A stretch of 6,161 bases of DNA from an uncultured Acidobacteriota bacterium (lineage in GTDB: Bacteria; Acidobacteriota; Thermoanaerobaculia; Gp7-AA8). This document shows, piece after piece, positions 1 to 5,198 of the stretch. A program made the position numbers and the translations under genes. The stretch spans positions 1 to 6,161 of the forward strand of contig CAMPKJ010000282.1 in assembly GCA_946887105.1 (NCBI GenBank). The letters are read 5' to 3'. The notes under the pieces are model-generated. The model was given only the letters and a program-made list of their open reading frames with translations, had not been told where the DNA came from and ran no database searches. Within the stretch, counting starts at the first letter, position 1. Each line of letters opens with the position of its first letter.

Positions 1-383
1 TCGATTCGATTCCGACCGGCGCAAACGCGGAGGATCACGTCTCGATGTCGACGCACGCCGCACGCAAGCTGCGCACGGTGTTGTCGAACGTGCAGTCGGT
101 GCTGGCCATCGAGCTGCTCACCGCCGCGCAGGCCGTCGAATGGCGGGCGGTCTTTCAGTACGACCCGAACAAGCGCGCGCCTGCGTTGCTCGAACTGGAA
201 CACGCGGAGACCCAGGCCAGGCAGTTCGAGGACGCGGTCAAAGACCGCGCCCCCAACATCGCCACGCAGCTCGGACAGGGAACGCGCGAGTTGTACCTGC
301 GCGTGCGCGAAGCCGCGCGGCCGGTGTTTTACGACCGGCCGCTGGACGACGACATCCGCGCCGCGCGGCGCGTGATCCTGTAG
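1..383 (+). CDS. hutH: Histidine ammonia-lyase, C-terminal part (5' end outside window)
   Basis: This is the last 126 codons of an aromatic amino-acid lyase; the frame is open to the left edge and ends in TAG at 381-383. The ATG at 45 is internal, because [14 protein letters not shown] directly before it is the family signature near the C-terminus. HutH removes ammonia from L-histidine to give urocanate, the first step of histidine degradation, in the cytoplasm, using an MIO cofactor that would be encoded upstream. The Glu in EDHVS is an active-site residue in histidine lyases and separates them from phenylalanine/tyrosine lyases, which favour QDVNS- or QDIVS-like strings. THAARKL and [16 protein letters not shown] match the following helices. 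The usual NQEDHVS reads NAEDHVS here, losing a highly conserved Gln. The last part ([14 protein letters not shown] onward) is less typical. The gene ends 6 bases before the convergent TPR gene. Confidence 0.9.
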   Translation, partial: DSIPTGANAEDHVSMSTHAARKLRTVLSNVQSVLAIELLTAAQAVEWRAVFQYDPNKRAPALLELEHAETQARQFEDAVKDRAPNIATQLGQGTRELYLRVREAARPVFYDRPLDDDIRAARRVIL

Positions 384-389
384 CGCGCG

Positions 390-914
390 TCACTCCTGCG
401 GCTTCACGCCGAGGTATCCGCCCGCGATCATGGCGGTGTTCCACACTTCGCCCGACTCGATCGAGTACGACTTGTCGAACAGCTCTTCGGCCTTCGCGCG
501 ATCGCCTTGGATCATGTAGTACGCGCCCAGCTCGGCCAGTCCCTTGTCGTCGTTCGGGTTCTTCGCCAGCGACTTCTCGAACGCGGCCTTCGCCTTGTCC
601 CACTCGCCCGCTTCCCAATAGACGCGGCCGATGCGCCACCAGTCCGTCGGCTCCGGTTTCTTCGCCGTCACTTCATCGAAGATGGCCTGCCCCTCGGCCT
701 TCATGCCGCCGAGGTAGTAGACGCGGCCGACGCCGATGCGCTCCCAGCTCCCTTTGCCGGCCTGCGTCCTCGCCAGCTCGAGCAGCGACTGCGCCGCTTC
801 CTTCTTGTCCTTCGAGTGATAGAGCGAGGTGTCGAATCCCTTCTTCCCGAACGCGCCCGCGGCCACGCCCAGCGTGAAAACGACACAGAGTACGAATACC
901 GATTTCTTGTTCAT
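390..914 (-). CDS. Secreted tetratricopeptide-repeat protein
   Basis: A 174-residue protein of unknown specific role. Residues 1-22 form a Sec signal peptide (NKKS, then a hydrophobic run ending AAGAFG), so it should act in the periplasm or at the envelope. At least three TPR units of 34 residues follow at about 57-90, 91-124 and 125-158. They show the expected W/G-Y-G-A-F-P pattern, best in the second (IGRVYWEAGEWDKAKAAFEK, then NPNDD). A last half-unit starts near residue 158. TPRs form a helical scaffold for binding other proteins; no catalytic domain is present. The ATG at 912-914 is supported by AAGGAG at 925-930, ten bases upstream. The gene lies 57 bases downstream of the DUF5916 gene on the same strand without a clear terminator between them, so co-transcription is likely. 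The partner is unknown. Confidence 0.85.
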   Translation of the reverse strand: MNKKSVFVLCVVFTLGVAAGAFGKKGFDTSLYHSKDKKEAAQSLLELARTQAGKGSWERIGVGRVYYLGGMKAEGQAIFDEVTAKKPEPTDWWRIGRVYWEAGEWDKAKAAFEKSLAKNPNDDKGLAELGAYYMIQGDRAKAEELFDKSYSIESGEVWNTAMIAGGYLGVKPQE

Positions 915-971
915 CTTCCCGAGTCTCCTTGACGTGCGCAGGATCTTACACTCGCGCTTACGCCGTGCTTA

Positions 972-3200
972 CTACCGCTGGAACGCGTAGCTCAACTTCG
1001 CGAAGAATTGCCGGTTGCTCGGCTCGAACTCGCCCTGTTCCGCGGTGGCCTCCCGCAGGTCGCCGTAGCCGACGTAGAACACGGTCTGCCAGTTCAGTTT
1101 ATAGGCGAACAGCAGTTGATTGGACAGCTCGCCGCTGTGCTGCTCGGTCTCGACGCCGGCGCCGTACAGCGCGAGGTCGCGGTTGGTGCGCGTGTTCTGC
1201 ACGATCGCGCGCAGGAACATGCGCGGATTGAACGTGTACGTCGCGTTCACGCGCTCCACCTGCGAGGTGAAGAGCCGGTCGCCGCTGACGTTCAGCCAGC
1301 GCAGGCTCGTAGTCAGCTCGAGCGCGAGGTGATTGGTCGGTCGGATGGTGGCATTGACGTTGATGTTGGCGCCGCGGCCGAGGCGGTTGTTCGTGAAATC
1401 GACCTCCTCGCCGAACCAGCCGTTCGTGTTGATGAATGAGAACACGCGGCTCACGCCCATCTGCGCCTCGTAGTACACGCGATTGCGCGTGAACAGCTCC
1501 TCGCCGCTGCGCACCGTATCGTGTGCGGGGCGGATGCGGATGAACGAACGCCGCCGCCCATCCAGACCGACGCCCGCGGACGCGAGCCGGTACAGCAGCC
1601 GCCCGTCTTCGGTCTCCTGATACTCGCCGATCCCGAACGCACGAATGCGGCTGAAGAAGCCGGCCGGCCTCCAGGTCTGGCCGCCTTCGACATAGCTGCC
1701 GCGCCAGCCGACTTGCGGAACGAATCCATTGTCGGCGCGGAACTCATTGTCGTAATCGCTCCCCTGCACGTAGAAATCGTGCTTCGCCGTCGAAAACTGA
1801 TACCACGCATGCGCGGCGTGACCGGCGAGTTTCCGGCCGGTCCATTCCGCGGCGAGATCGGGACGGTTGGGCGTCTCGGTGCTGCTGTAGAGGACCTGTC
1901 CGGTGAACGTGTGATGATCGCCGAGGCGCCACTGGAAGTCGGGACCGAGAACGCGGTTGTGCGCGCCGCCTTCCGACTCACGCGTGGTCAGCAGCATGCT
2001 CACGAACGAGCGTCCGAAGTCGCGGCGTACGCGTCCGATCGCCGCGATCGACGACTGGTCCTGCTCCGCGAAATCCGATCCGAACGCGGACGGCAGAATC
2101 ACCGAGCCGCCGCCGCGATCCTGTGCGACCAGAAACGTGTACGCATAGTCGCCGCTCTTGCCTGTCGTGCGCCCGCCCCAGCGCGGCGACGTCAGCGTGC
2201 GCGTGTAGACCGCCTGGATGGGCGTGCTGAACAACTCGATCCCCTCGAGGAAGAACGGCCGCTTCTCCGGGATGAAGATCGCGAAGCGCTCGTTCGTCGA
2301 GATCACCGCCACGTCCGACTCGACCTGCGAGAAATCGGGATTGATGGTTGCGTCGATGGCCATGTCGGCGGTCGGGCTCCACTTGAAGTCGAGCCCCGCC
2401 TCGCCGCCGATCTGATGATTCACGAAGTCGGTGCCCAGCCCGTTGCGCGGCTCGCCGAGCTGGCGCGCGGTGACGTACGGCGCGAGCACCATGTGATCGC
2501 CGCCCGGCAGTCCCTGCAATCCGGTGATCTTCCCGTAATTGCAGACGAAGCAATTCGAATCGCGCGGCAGCCGGTTCGTGAACATCTGATAGCGGCGGTC
2601 GCGCGGATAGTTGCGGTAGAGGATCAGTCCCCACTGTTCGGGATTGGGGTTGTCATACCGCAACGACGAAAACGGGATGCGCGCCTCGGCCGTCCATCCC
2701 TTCTCGTGTACTTTCGCCGCGGAGTCCCAGAAGTAATCGGGCGAACTGTCTTCGCCCGCGCCCGCGTCGTCCGTGACCGCGTCGTACTGCACGCCGCGCG
2801 CGGTGAGCAGGAACAGGTACGCGGTCTTGGCATCGTTGCGCGAGTCGATGATCACACCGGCGTAGTCGTCCGTGTTGCCGCTGATCTGATCGTGATCGGC
2901 GTACGGCGCGATGATCTCGGAGGGCTTGCTGTCGCTCGACTCGATCCCGAAGTAGAAGAACTTGCTGTCGTACATCACGTAGCCGACGGTCTTCTGCTTC
3001 GGCTCGATGTTGTCGCCGGGATTGGTCTCGTACCAGGTCTCGTACTTCGTGGCGTTCTGCCACGCCGCGTCCGAGAGATCGCCGTCGATCGTGACCGGCA
3101 TCGTGGTCCGCGCGATCGAAATGCGCTCGTTCGCGGACTGGGCGGCGAGGCGAACCGCGCACAGCAGAATCAGAGCGATTCCCGAAAACGCTCGCTTCAT
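972..3200 (-). CDS. CBM9-like / DUF5916 outer-membrane protein
   Basis: A 742-residue secreted protein. Residues 1-20 are a signal peptide with likely cleavage at LAA|QS. Residues about 30-205 form a CBM9-like beta-sandwich: PVTIDGDLSDAAW near 35-47 is the usual opening and GWTAEARIPFSSLRY near 168-182 the usual close. The family hallmarks INPDFSQVESD (286-296) and PEKRPFFLEG (311-320) mark the DUF5916 region. The rest, up to residue 742, alternates polar and hydrophobic residues with many aromatics, as in an outer-membrane beta-barrel, ending KLSYAFQR. A Cys pair, C217-x-x-C220, could form a disulfide outside the cytoplasm. The family is widespread in Bacteroidota, Acidobacteriota and Gemmatimonadota; its substrate is unknown, and a role in carbohydrate binding or uptake is inferred only from the CBM9-like fold. 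Length fits the family. GGAGGAG at 3205-3211 supports the start. It precedes the TPR gene. Confidence 0.9.
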   Translation of the reverse strand: MKRAFSGIALILLCAVRLAAQSANERISIARTTMPVTIDGDLSDAAWQNATKYETWYETNPGDNIEPKQKTVGYVMYDSKFFYFGIESSDSKPSEIIAPYADHDQISGNTDDYAGVIIDSRNDAKTAYLFLLTARGVQYDAVTDDAGAGEDSSPDYFWDSAAKVHEKGWTAEARIPFSSLRYDNPNPEQWGLILYRNYPRDRRYQMFTNRLPRDSNCFVCNYGKITGLQGLPGGDHMVLAPYVTARQLGEPRNGLGTDFVNHQIGGEAGLDFKWSPTADMAIDATINPDFSQVESDVAVISTNERFAIFIPEKRPFFLEGIELFSTPIQAVYTRTLTSPRWGGRTTGKSGDYAYTFLVAQDRGGGSVILPSAFGSDFAEQDQSSIAAIGRVRRDFGRSFVSMLLTTRESEGGAHNRVLGPDFQWRLGDHHTFTGQVLYSSTETPNRPDLAAEWTGRKLAGHAAHAWYQFSTAKHDFYVQGSDYDNEFRADNGFVPQVGWRGSYVEGGQTWRPAGFFSRIRAFGIGEYQETEDGRLLYRLASAGVGLDGRRRSFIRIRPAHDTVRSGEELFTRNRVYYEAQMGVSRVFSFINTNGWFGEEVDFTNNRLGRGANINVNATIRPTNHLALELTTSLRWLNVSGDRLFTSQVERVNATYTFNPRMFLRAIVQNTRTNRDLALYGAGVETEQHSGELSNQLLFAYKLNWQTVFYVGYGDLREATAEQGEFEPSNRQFFAKLSYAFQR

Positions 3201-3204
3201 AAAA

Positions 3205-3211
3205 CTCCTCC
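3205..3211 (-). promoter_or_regulatory. Shine-Dalgarno site of the DUF5916 gene
   Basis: The minus strand reads GGAGGAG, with GGAGG ending six bases before the ATG at 3198-3200. This is a near-ideal ribosome-binding site and fixes the start of the 742-residue protein just before its signal peptide. Confidence 0.75.
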
Positions 3212-3223
3212 GTGCCTTGCCTC

Positions 3224-3239
3224 TACGAAGGAGTTCGTA
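3224..3239. promoter_or_regulatory. 16-bp perfect dyad in the DUF5916 leader
   Basis: TACGAA-GGAG-TTCGTA is a perfect inverted repeat with six-base arms and a four-base centre, 23 bases upstream of the DUF5916 start codon. It could be an operator for a dimeric regulator or a small hairpin in the mRNA leader. In the minus-strand transcript the loop reads CUCC, complementary to the GGAG of the Shine-Dalgarno site at 3205-3211. Both readings are inference. Confidence 0.35.
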
Positions 3240-3263
3240 AAAAGTTAGGTAAACAAACGGTGA

Positions 3264-3294
3264 CGCGCCGGGCGATCGCCAGCCGCCCGGCGCG
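3264..3294 (-). terminator. Strong GC hairpin after the small membrane-protein gene
   Basis: An 11-bp perfect stem, CGCGCCGGGCG (3264-3274) with CGCCCGGCGCG (3284-3294), encloses a 9-base loop and starts six bases past the stop codon at 3301-3303. On the minus strand it is followed by TCACCGTTTGTTT, which is T-rich but not a clean U-tract. It most likely ends transcription from the 3301-3690 gene before the DUF5916 promoter. Confidence 0.6.
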
Positions 3295-3300
3295 AAACGA

Positions 3301-3690
3301 TCAGCAGCTCGTCTCGATCACGACCAGCTGCGGCATGTGACGGCGCCGCTCGTTGCGGGCCTGGATGAACCGGCCCAGCATGCCGAGGACGAAGCCGGAG
3401 CCGACGGCGATGCCGGCCCACTTCGCCGGACTGCTGCGCATCGAGCTCCGCACTTTGGTCATCCCGCTGCTGACACCGCTGCGCGCGTTACTCTTGATGA
3501 GCGACGTACGGTCATCGAGCACGCGTTGCACGTCGTGCACGCGCGAGAGACCGCGGGACTTCAGATCGTCGAGCTTGCGCATGACGCGCTCCCGCCGCGA
3601 TCCGACTTCCGGCGTGAACCGCGCCGCCTCCACCTCCGACCCGCTCGGGCCGATCCCGGAACCGAACGACACATCTCGATTGGTATTCAT
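3301..3690 (-). CDS. Small single-TM protein, ElaB/YqjD (DUF883)-like
   Basis: A 129-residue protein starting MNTNRD. I chose the ATG at 3688-3690 over the one at 3708 because a perfect AGGAGG lies at 3695-3700; the longer version would add MGPGGR and include this site. The N-terminal 30 residues are polar and probably disordered. Residues about 31-85 are charged and probably helical (RRERVMRKLDDLKSRGLSR, then VHDVQRVLDD). Residues about 91-109 (WAGIAVGSGFVLGMLGRFI) form one membrane segment with a GxxxG-like small-residue pattern, followed by basic NERRR and a terminal Cys. A charged helix before a C-terminal 'GIAxGxGFxLG' anchor recalls the ElaB/YqjD/DUF883 family of membrane-anchored proteins, some of which bind ribosomes in stationary phase. 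The match rests on layout and a short motif, so function stays open. It is divergent from the gene at 3943, with the octamer palindrome between. Confidence 0.7.
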   Translation of the reverse strand: MNTNRDVSFGSGIGPSGSEVEAARFTPEVGSRRERVMRKLDDLKSRGLSRVHDVQRVLDDRTSLIKSNARSGVSSGMTKVRSSMRSSPAKWAGIAVGSGFVLGMLGRFIQARNERRRHMPQLVVIETSC

Positions 3691-3694
3691 GCGA

Positions 3695-3700
3695 CCTCCT
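3695..3700 (-). promoter_or_regulatory. Shine-Dalgarno site deciding the start at 3690
   Basis: The minus strand reads AGGAGG four bases before the ATG at 3688-3690. It lies inside the frame of the longer alternative that starts at 3708, so it argues for the shorter 129-residue protein. Confidence 0.6.
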
Positions 3701-3771
3701 GGTCCCATTCCGTTGCGAGGATGGTGCCGGGAGTGGCGGGTAAGCTCTGCTGTGTCAGTGGTTTAGTGTTT

Positions 3772-3858
3772 GAGTCGCAAAGTCTCAAAGTCGCAAAGTC
3801 TCAAAGGAAGGGGCTGCCACACTCTTTGAGCCTTTGAGACTTTGCGACTTTGCGACTC
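3772..3858. repeat. Palindromic array of the octamer GTC(G/T)CAAA
   Basis: The left arm has four head-to-tail octamers from 3774 to 3805, alternating GTCGCAAA and GTCTCAAA. The right arm (3833-3856) has three octamers in reverse orientation: TTTGAGAC, TTTGCGAC, TTTGCGAC. Arms 3780-3807 and 3831-3858 pair over 28 bp with two mismatches, including a perfect 22-bp core (3786-3807 with 3831-3852); the loop is 3808-3830. It occupies the region between two divergent genes and is less GC-rich than its surroundings. Similar 'AAAGTCGCAAAGTC' strings recur between genes in many environmental bacterial genomes, as I recall. Read outward, both arms offer TTGAGA or TTGCGA, which resemble a -35 box. It could be a dispersed repeat, a structured RNA or part of a divergent promoter region. 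Confidence 0.85.
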
Positions 3859-3880
3859 CCCGTCCGCCCCGTGCTATGCT
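3850..3880 (+). promoter_or_regulatory. Possible promoter of the nuclease-fold gene
   Basis: TTGCGA (3850-3855) at the outer end of the octamer array and TATGCT (3875-3880) are separated by 19 bases, which is longer than ideal. A transcript starting near 3887 would have a leader of about 55 bases before the ATG at 3943. Only the -10 box is reasonably close to consensus, so this is a weak call. Confidence 0.25.
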
Positions 3881-3942
3881 CCTGCCCCCACACCGACGCG
3901 CGTCTTTCGCGGCGCTCCCGCTCCGCATCACAAAAAGACGCT

Positions 3943-4431
3943 ATGACAGTTCGGATTCTCTTCTTCCTCGTTTTTCTCTCGCTGATGGTGCGTCTCGACG
4001 CATCGATGGTGCGTGTGCTCGGCGTGACGGACGGACGCACGCTGATCGTCGAACGCGGCGGCGTGCCGGTTCAGGTGCGGCTGGCCGGCATCGAGCTCAC
4101 GGACGACGCCAGTGCGCGTGCGCTCATGCGCTGGACGATCGTTTCGACGTGGGTGATGCTCGACGAGCAGCCGGGCGGCGGTTTCTACGTCTATCGCTCG
4201 CCAGACGCGCTGTTCGTGAATCGCGAGCTGGTCGCGCGCGGATTGGCGCGGGCCACGCTGCCGACGATCGAGCCGCACCAGCACGTGGTGGTGACGTATC
4301 TCGGGACGCTGCGCGGCCTCGGCGTCCGCGTCCCCTCCGTCAGAACGCCATCGGCACCCGGAACCCGCAGCGGAACGTCTGCTCCGGCTCCAGCAAAACC
4401 GTCACGGTCAGGTCGACGCCGGGCGAACTAG
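3943..4431 (+). CDS. Secreted, degenerate SNase (thermonuclease)-fold protein
   Basis: A 162-residue protein. The ATG at 3943 is chosen because it opens a signal peptide (TVRILFFLVFLSLMV, residues 2-16, likely cleaved near LDA); longer in-frame TTG starts begin in the upstream repeat. The ribosome site is weak (AAAAAGACG). Residues about 22-105 follow a staphylococcal-nuclease OB-fold in order: MVRVLGVTDGRTLIV, VPVQVRLAGIEL, a helix near 55-63, GGGFYVYRS, and FVNRELVARGLARA. In active nucleases DGDT carries a calcium-binding Asp; here it is D-G-R-T, with Arg at 32. The Arg of VRL is kept (R46), the usual D-x-P-E reads E51-L-T-D54, and the second catalytic Arg, usually in GRxLAY, is missing (GGGFYVY, 78-84). 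The protein is therefore probably not a working nuclease. Residues 133-162 are rich in Pro, Ser, Ala and Arg and are encoded opposite the end of the neighbouring lipoprotein gene. Confidence 0.7.
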   Translation: MTVRILFFLVFLSLMVRLDASMVRVLGVTDGRTLIVERGGVPVQVRLAGIELTDDASARALMRWTIVSTWVMLDEQPGGGFYVYRSPDALFVNRELVARGLARATLPTIEPHQHVVVTYLGTLRGLGVRVPSVRTPSAPGTRSGTSAPAPAKPSRSGRRRAN

Positions 4432-4810
4432 AGCTGATCGTATTGCGCTGAGAGAAGTCTCTCCGCGTTGCCGCCATCGGAACTTCGAACGTGGACGCGT
4501 CCCCCTCGGCGATGACCTTCATCGGGTCGGCCGCGCCACGTTCGATTTCGTACGCCGCGTTGTCCTGCATCGACAGCGGATCGATGTAGATCTTCTTCAC
4601 CGTGATCTCGTGGTCCGTGTTGTTCGCGATCTCCACGAGCATGGTCAGACGGTTTCTGCCGCGGTCGATCGTGGTCTCGCTCTGATCCCATCCGGCGCGG
4701 ATGCCGATCTCCGAGCCCGGACCGCAGTTGCTGGTGTTGTCGATGAACCCATCTTTCGAAGCACAGGCGGCGAAAAGGAACAGCGACAGCAGCGTCAGCA
4801 CTCGTTTCAT
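4340..4810 (-). CDS. Putative lipoprotein with beta-sandwich-like domain
   Basis: A 156-residue protein of unknown function. Residues 1-16 are a lipoprotein signal: MKRV, a hydrophobic run, then F-A-A-C with the lipidated Cys at 16. The -3 residue is Phe rather than the usual Leu. Asp20 is at +5, not +2, so the standard inner-membrane retention signal is absent and outer-membrane placement is possible. Residues about 53-80 (NRLTMLVEIANNTDHEITVKK) look like an Ig-like or FxLN beta-sandwich strand pair of the kind 'LxVxIxNNTDxxIxVxxI'. Strands also occur near 107-113 and 132-140. Cys29 and Cys148 could form a disulfide. AGGA at 4819-4822, eight bases before the ATG, is a modest ribosome site. 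The 3' end overlaps the convergent nuclease-fold gene by 92 bases; of the two, this reading frame looks better conserved there (DLTVTVLLEPEQTFRCGFRV). Confidence 0.75.
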   Translation of the reverse strand: MKRVLTLLSLFLFAACASKDGFIDNTSNCGPGSEIGIRAGWDQSETTIDRGRNRLTMLVEIANNTDHEITVKKIYIDPLSMQDNAAYEIERGAADPMKVIAEGDASTFEVPMAATRRDFSQRNTISSSSPGVDLTVTVLLEPEQTFRCGFRVPMAF

Positions 4811-4863
4811 GGACGCGATCCTACACCCCGCGGTCGCACGTGAATTGCACAGTCCCGTTGCAA

Positions 4864-4869
4864 AAGGAG
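4864..4869 (+). promoter_or_regulatory. Shine-Dalgarno site of the 69-residue gene
   Basis: AAGGAG ends five bases before the ATG at 4875. This supports the plus-strand small gene over the longer minus-strand frame that covers the same DNA. Confidence 0.65.
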
Positions 4870-4874
4870 ACGCA

Positions 4875-5084
4875 ATGGCCGACCCGAGAGAACCCGAACA
4901 CGGCTTCGACGGCGACTACGCCCGCGACACGCATCGCGGCGGACTCGGCGACAACTACGCCAGAGACACCGGCTGGAGCGGCGGCGGCCGCGCCGACGAT
5001 CACGTGCGCGACGAGCATCAGCCGCCCGAGGACGCCGATGAGCATCCCGACGAGAACATAGGGATCGGAAAAGCACGGGAGTAG
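4875..5084 (+). CDS. Small acidic, probably disordered protein with repeated DxYARDT motif
   Basis: A 69-residue protein that I do not recognise. It starts MADPREPEHG at an ATG with a good AAGGAG upstream; the longer in-frame start at 4701 lies inside the lipoprotein gene and is unlikely. The motif G-D-Y-A-R-D-T (residues 13-19) recurs as G-D-N-Y-A-R-D-T (25-32), followed by a looser D-D-H-V-R-D-E-H (41-48). The chain is dominated by Asp, Glu, His, Arg and Gly, has almost no hydrophobic core, and ends IGIGKARE. There is no signal peptide or membrane segment, so it should be cytoplasmic. It looks intrinsically disordered, as hydrophilin-like or stress proteins are, but that is inference from composition. 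It is divergent from the lipoprotein gene, 64 bases away, and its stop lies eight bases before the 5093-5198 inverted repeat, which may serve as its terminator. Confidence 0.6.
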   Translation: MADPREPEHGFDGDYARDTHRGGLGDNYARDTGWSGGGRADDHVRDEHQPPEDADEHPDENIGIGKARE

Positions 5085-5092
5085 CCCACCGA

Positions 5093-5198
5093 TGTCATCC
5101 CGAGCGTGAGTCGACGGACCTGGGGGCGGCGGGCGGCCCGACGCACGTACAGGTGCCACGCACACGCCCGGGTCCCTCGACTCACGCTCGGGATGACA
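5093..5198. repeat. 106-bp REP/MITE-like element with 22-bp perfect inverted ends
   Basis: Positions 5093-5114 (TGTCATCCCGAGCGTGAGTC, then GA) are the exact reverse complement of 5177-5198. After one mismatch the pairing goes on inward for five bases (GGACC with GGTCC), a G-T pair and GGG/CCC, so the whole element can fold into one long hairpin. It lies between two convergent genes and contains the stop codon of the minus-strand NRDE gene, so it can act as a two-way terminator. 'TGTCATCCCGAGCG...GAGTCGAGGGACC' strings are recurrent intergenic repeats in several phyla, from memory. I see no target-site duplication and no transposase in the window; a single copy cannot settle whether it moves. 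Confidence 0.85.

Noticed and set aside
357..372. 16-base perfect palindrome CGCGCCGCGCGGCGCG at the end of hutH, as a terminator
   Set aside because: It lies inside the coding sequence, has no U-tract and consists only of G and C, so chance in GC-rich Arg/Ala codons is likely.
140..877. 245-codon plus-strand frame through hutH and the TPR gene
   Set aside because: Arg/Pro/Ser-rich shadow of two well-supported genes, with no recognisable motif.
1521..3248. 575-codon open frame on the plus strand opposite the DUF5916 gene
   Set aside because: Its translation is Arg/Ala/Val-rich with no domain or ribosome site, and the minus strand carries a clear signal peptide and family motifs. Long antisense frames are common in GC-rich DNA.
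3834..3942. Alternative upstream starts giving LCDFAT- or KVAKSQ-like peptides
   Set aside because: These peptides are translations of the octamer repeat, and the signal peptide begins at the ATG at 3943.
4303..4334. GGGACGC/GCGTCCC stem past the lipoprotein stop as a terminator
   Set aside because: The loop is 18 bases, there is no U-tract, and it lies inside the nuclease-fold coding region.
4845..4863. TTGCA-N9-TGCAA dyad in the divergent region before the 69-residue gene
   Set aside because: Five-base arms are too short to set apart from chance, and no promoter boxes fit around it.
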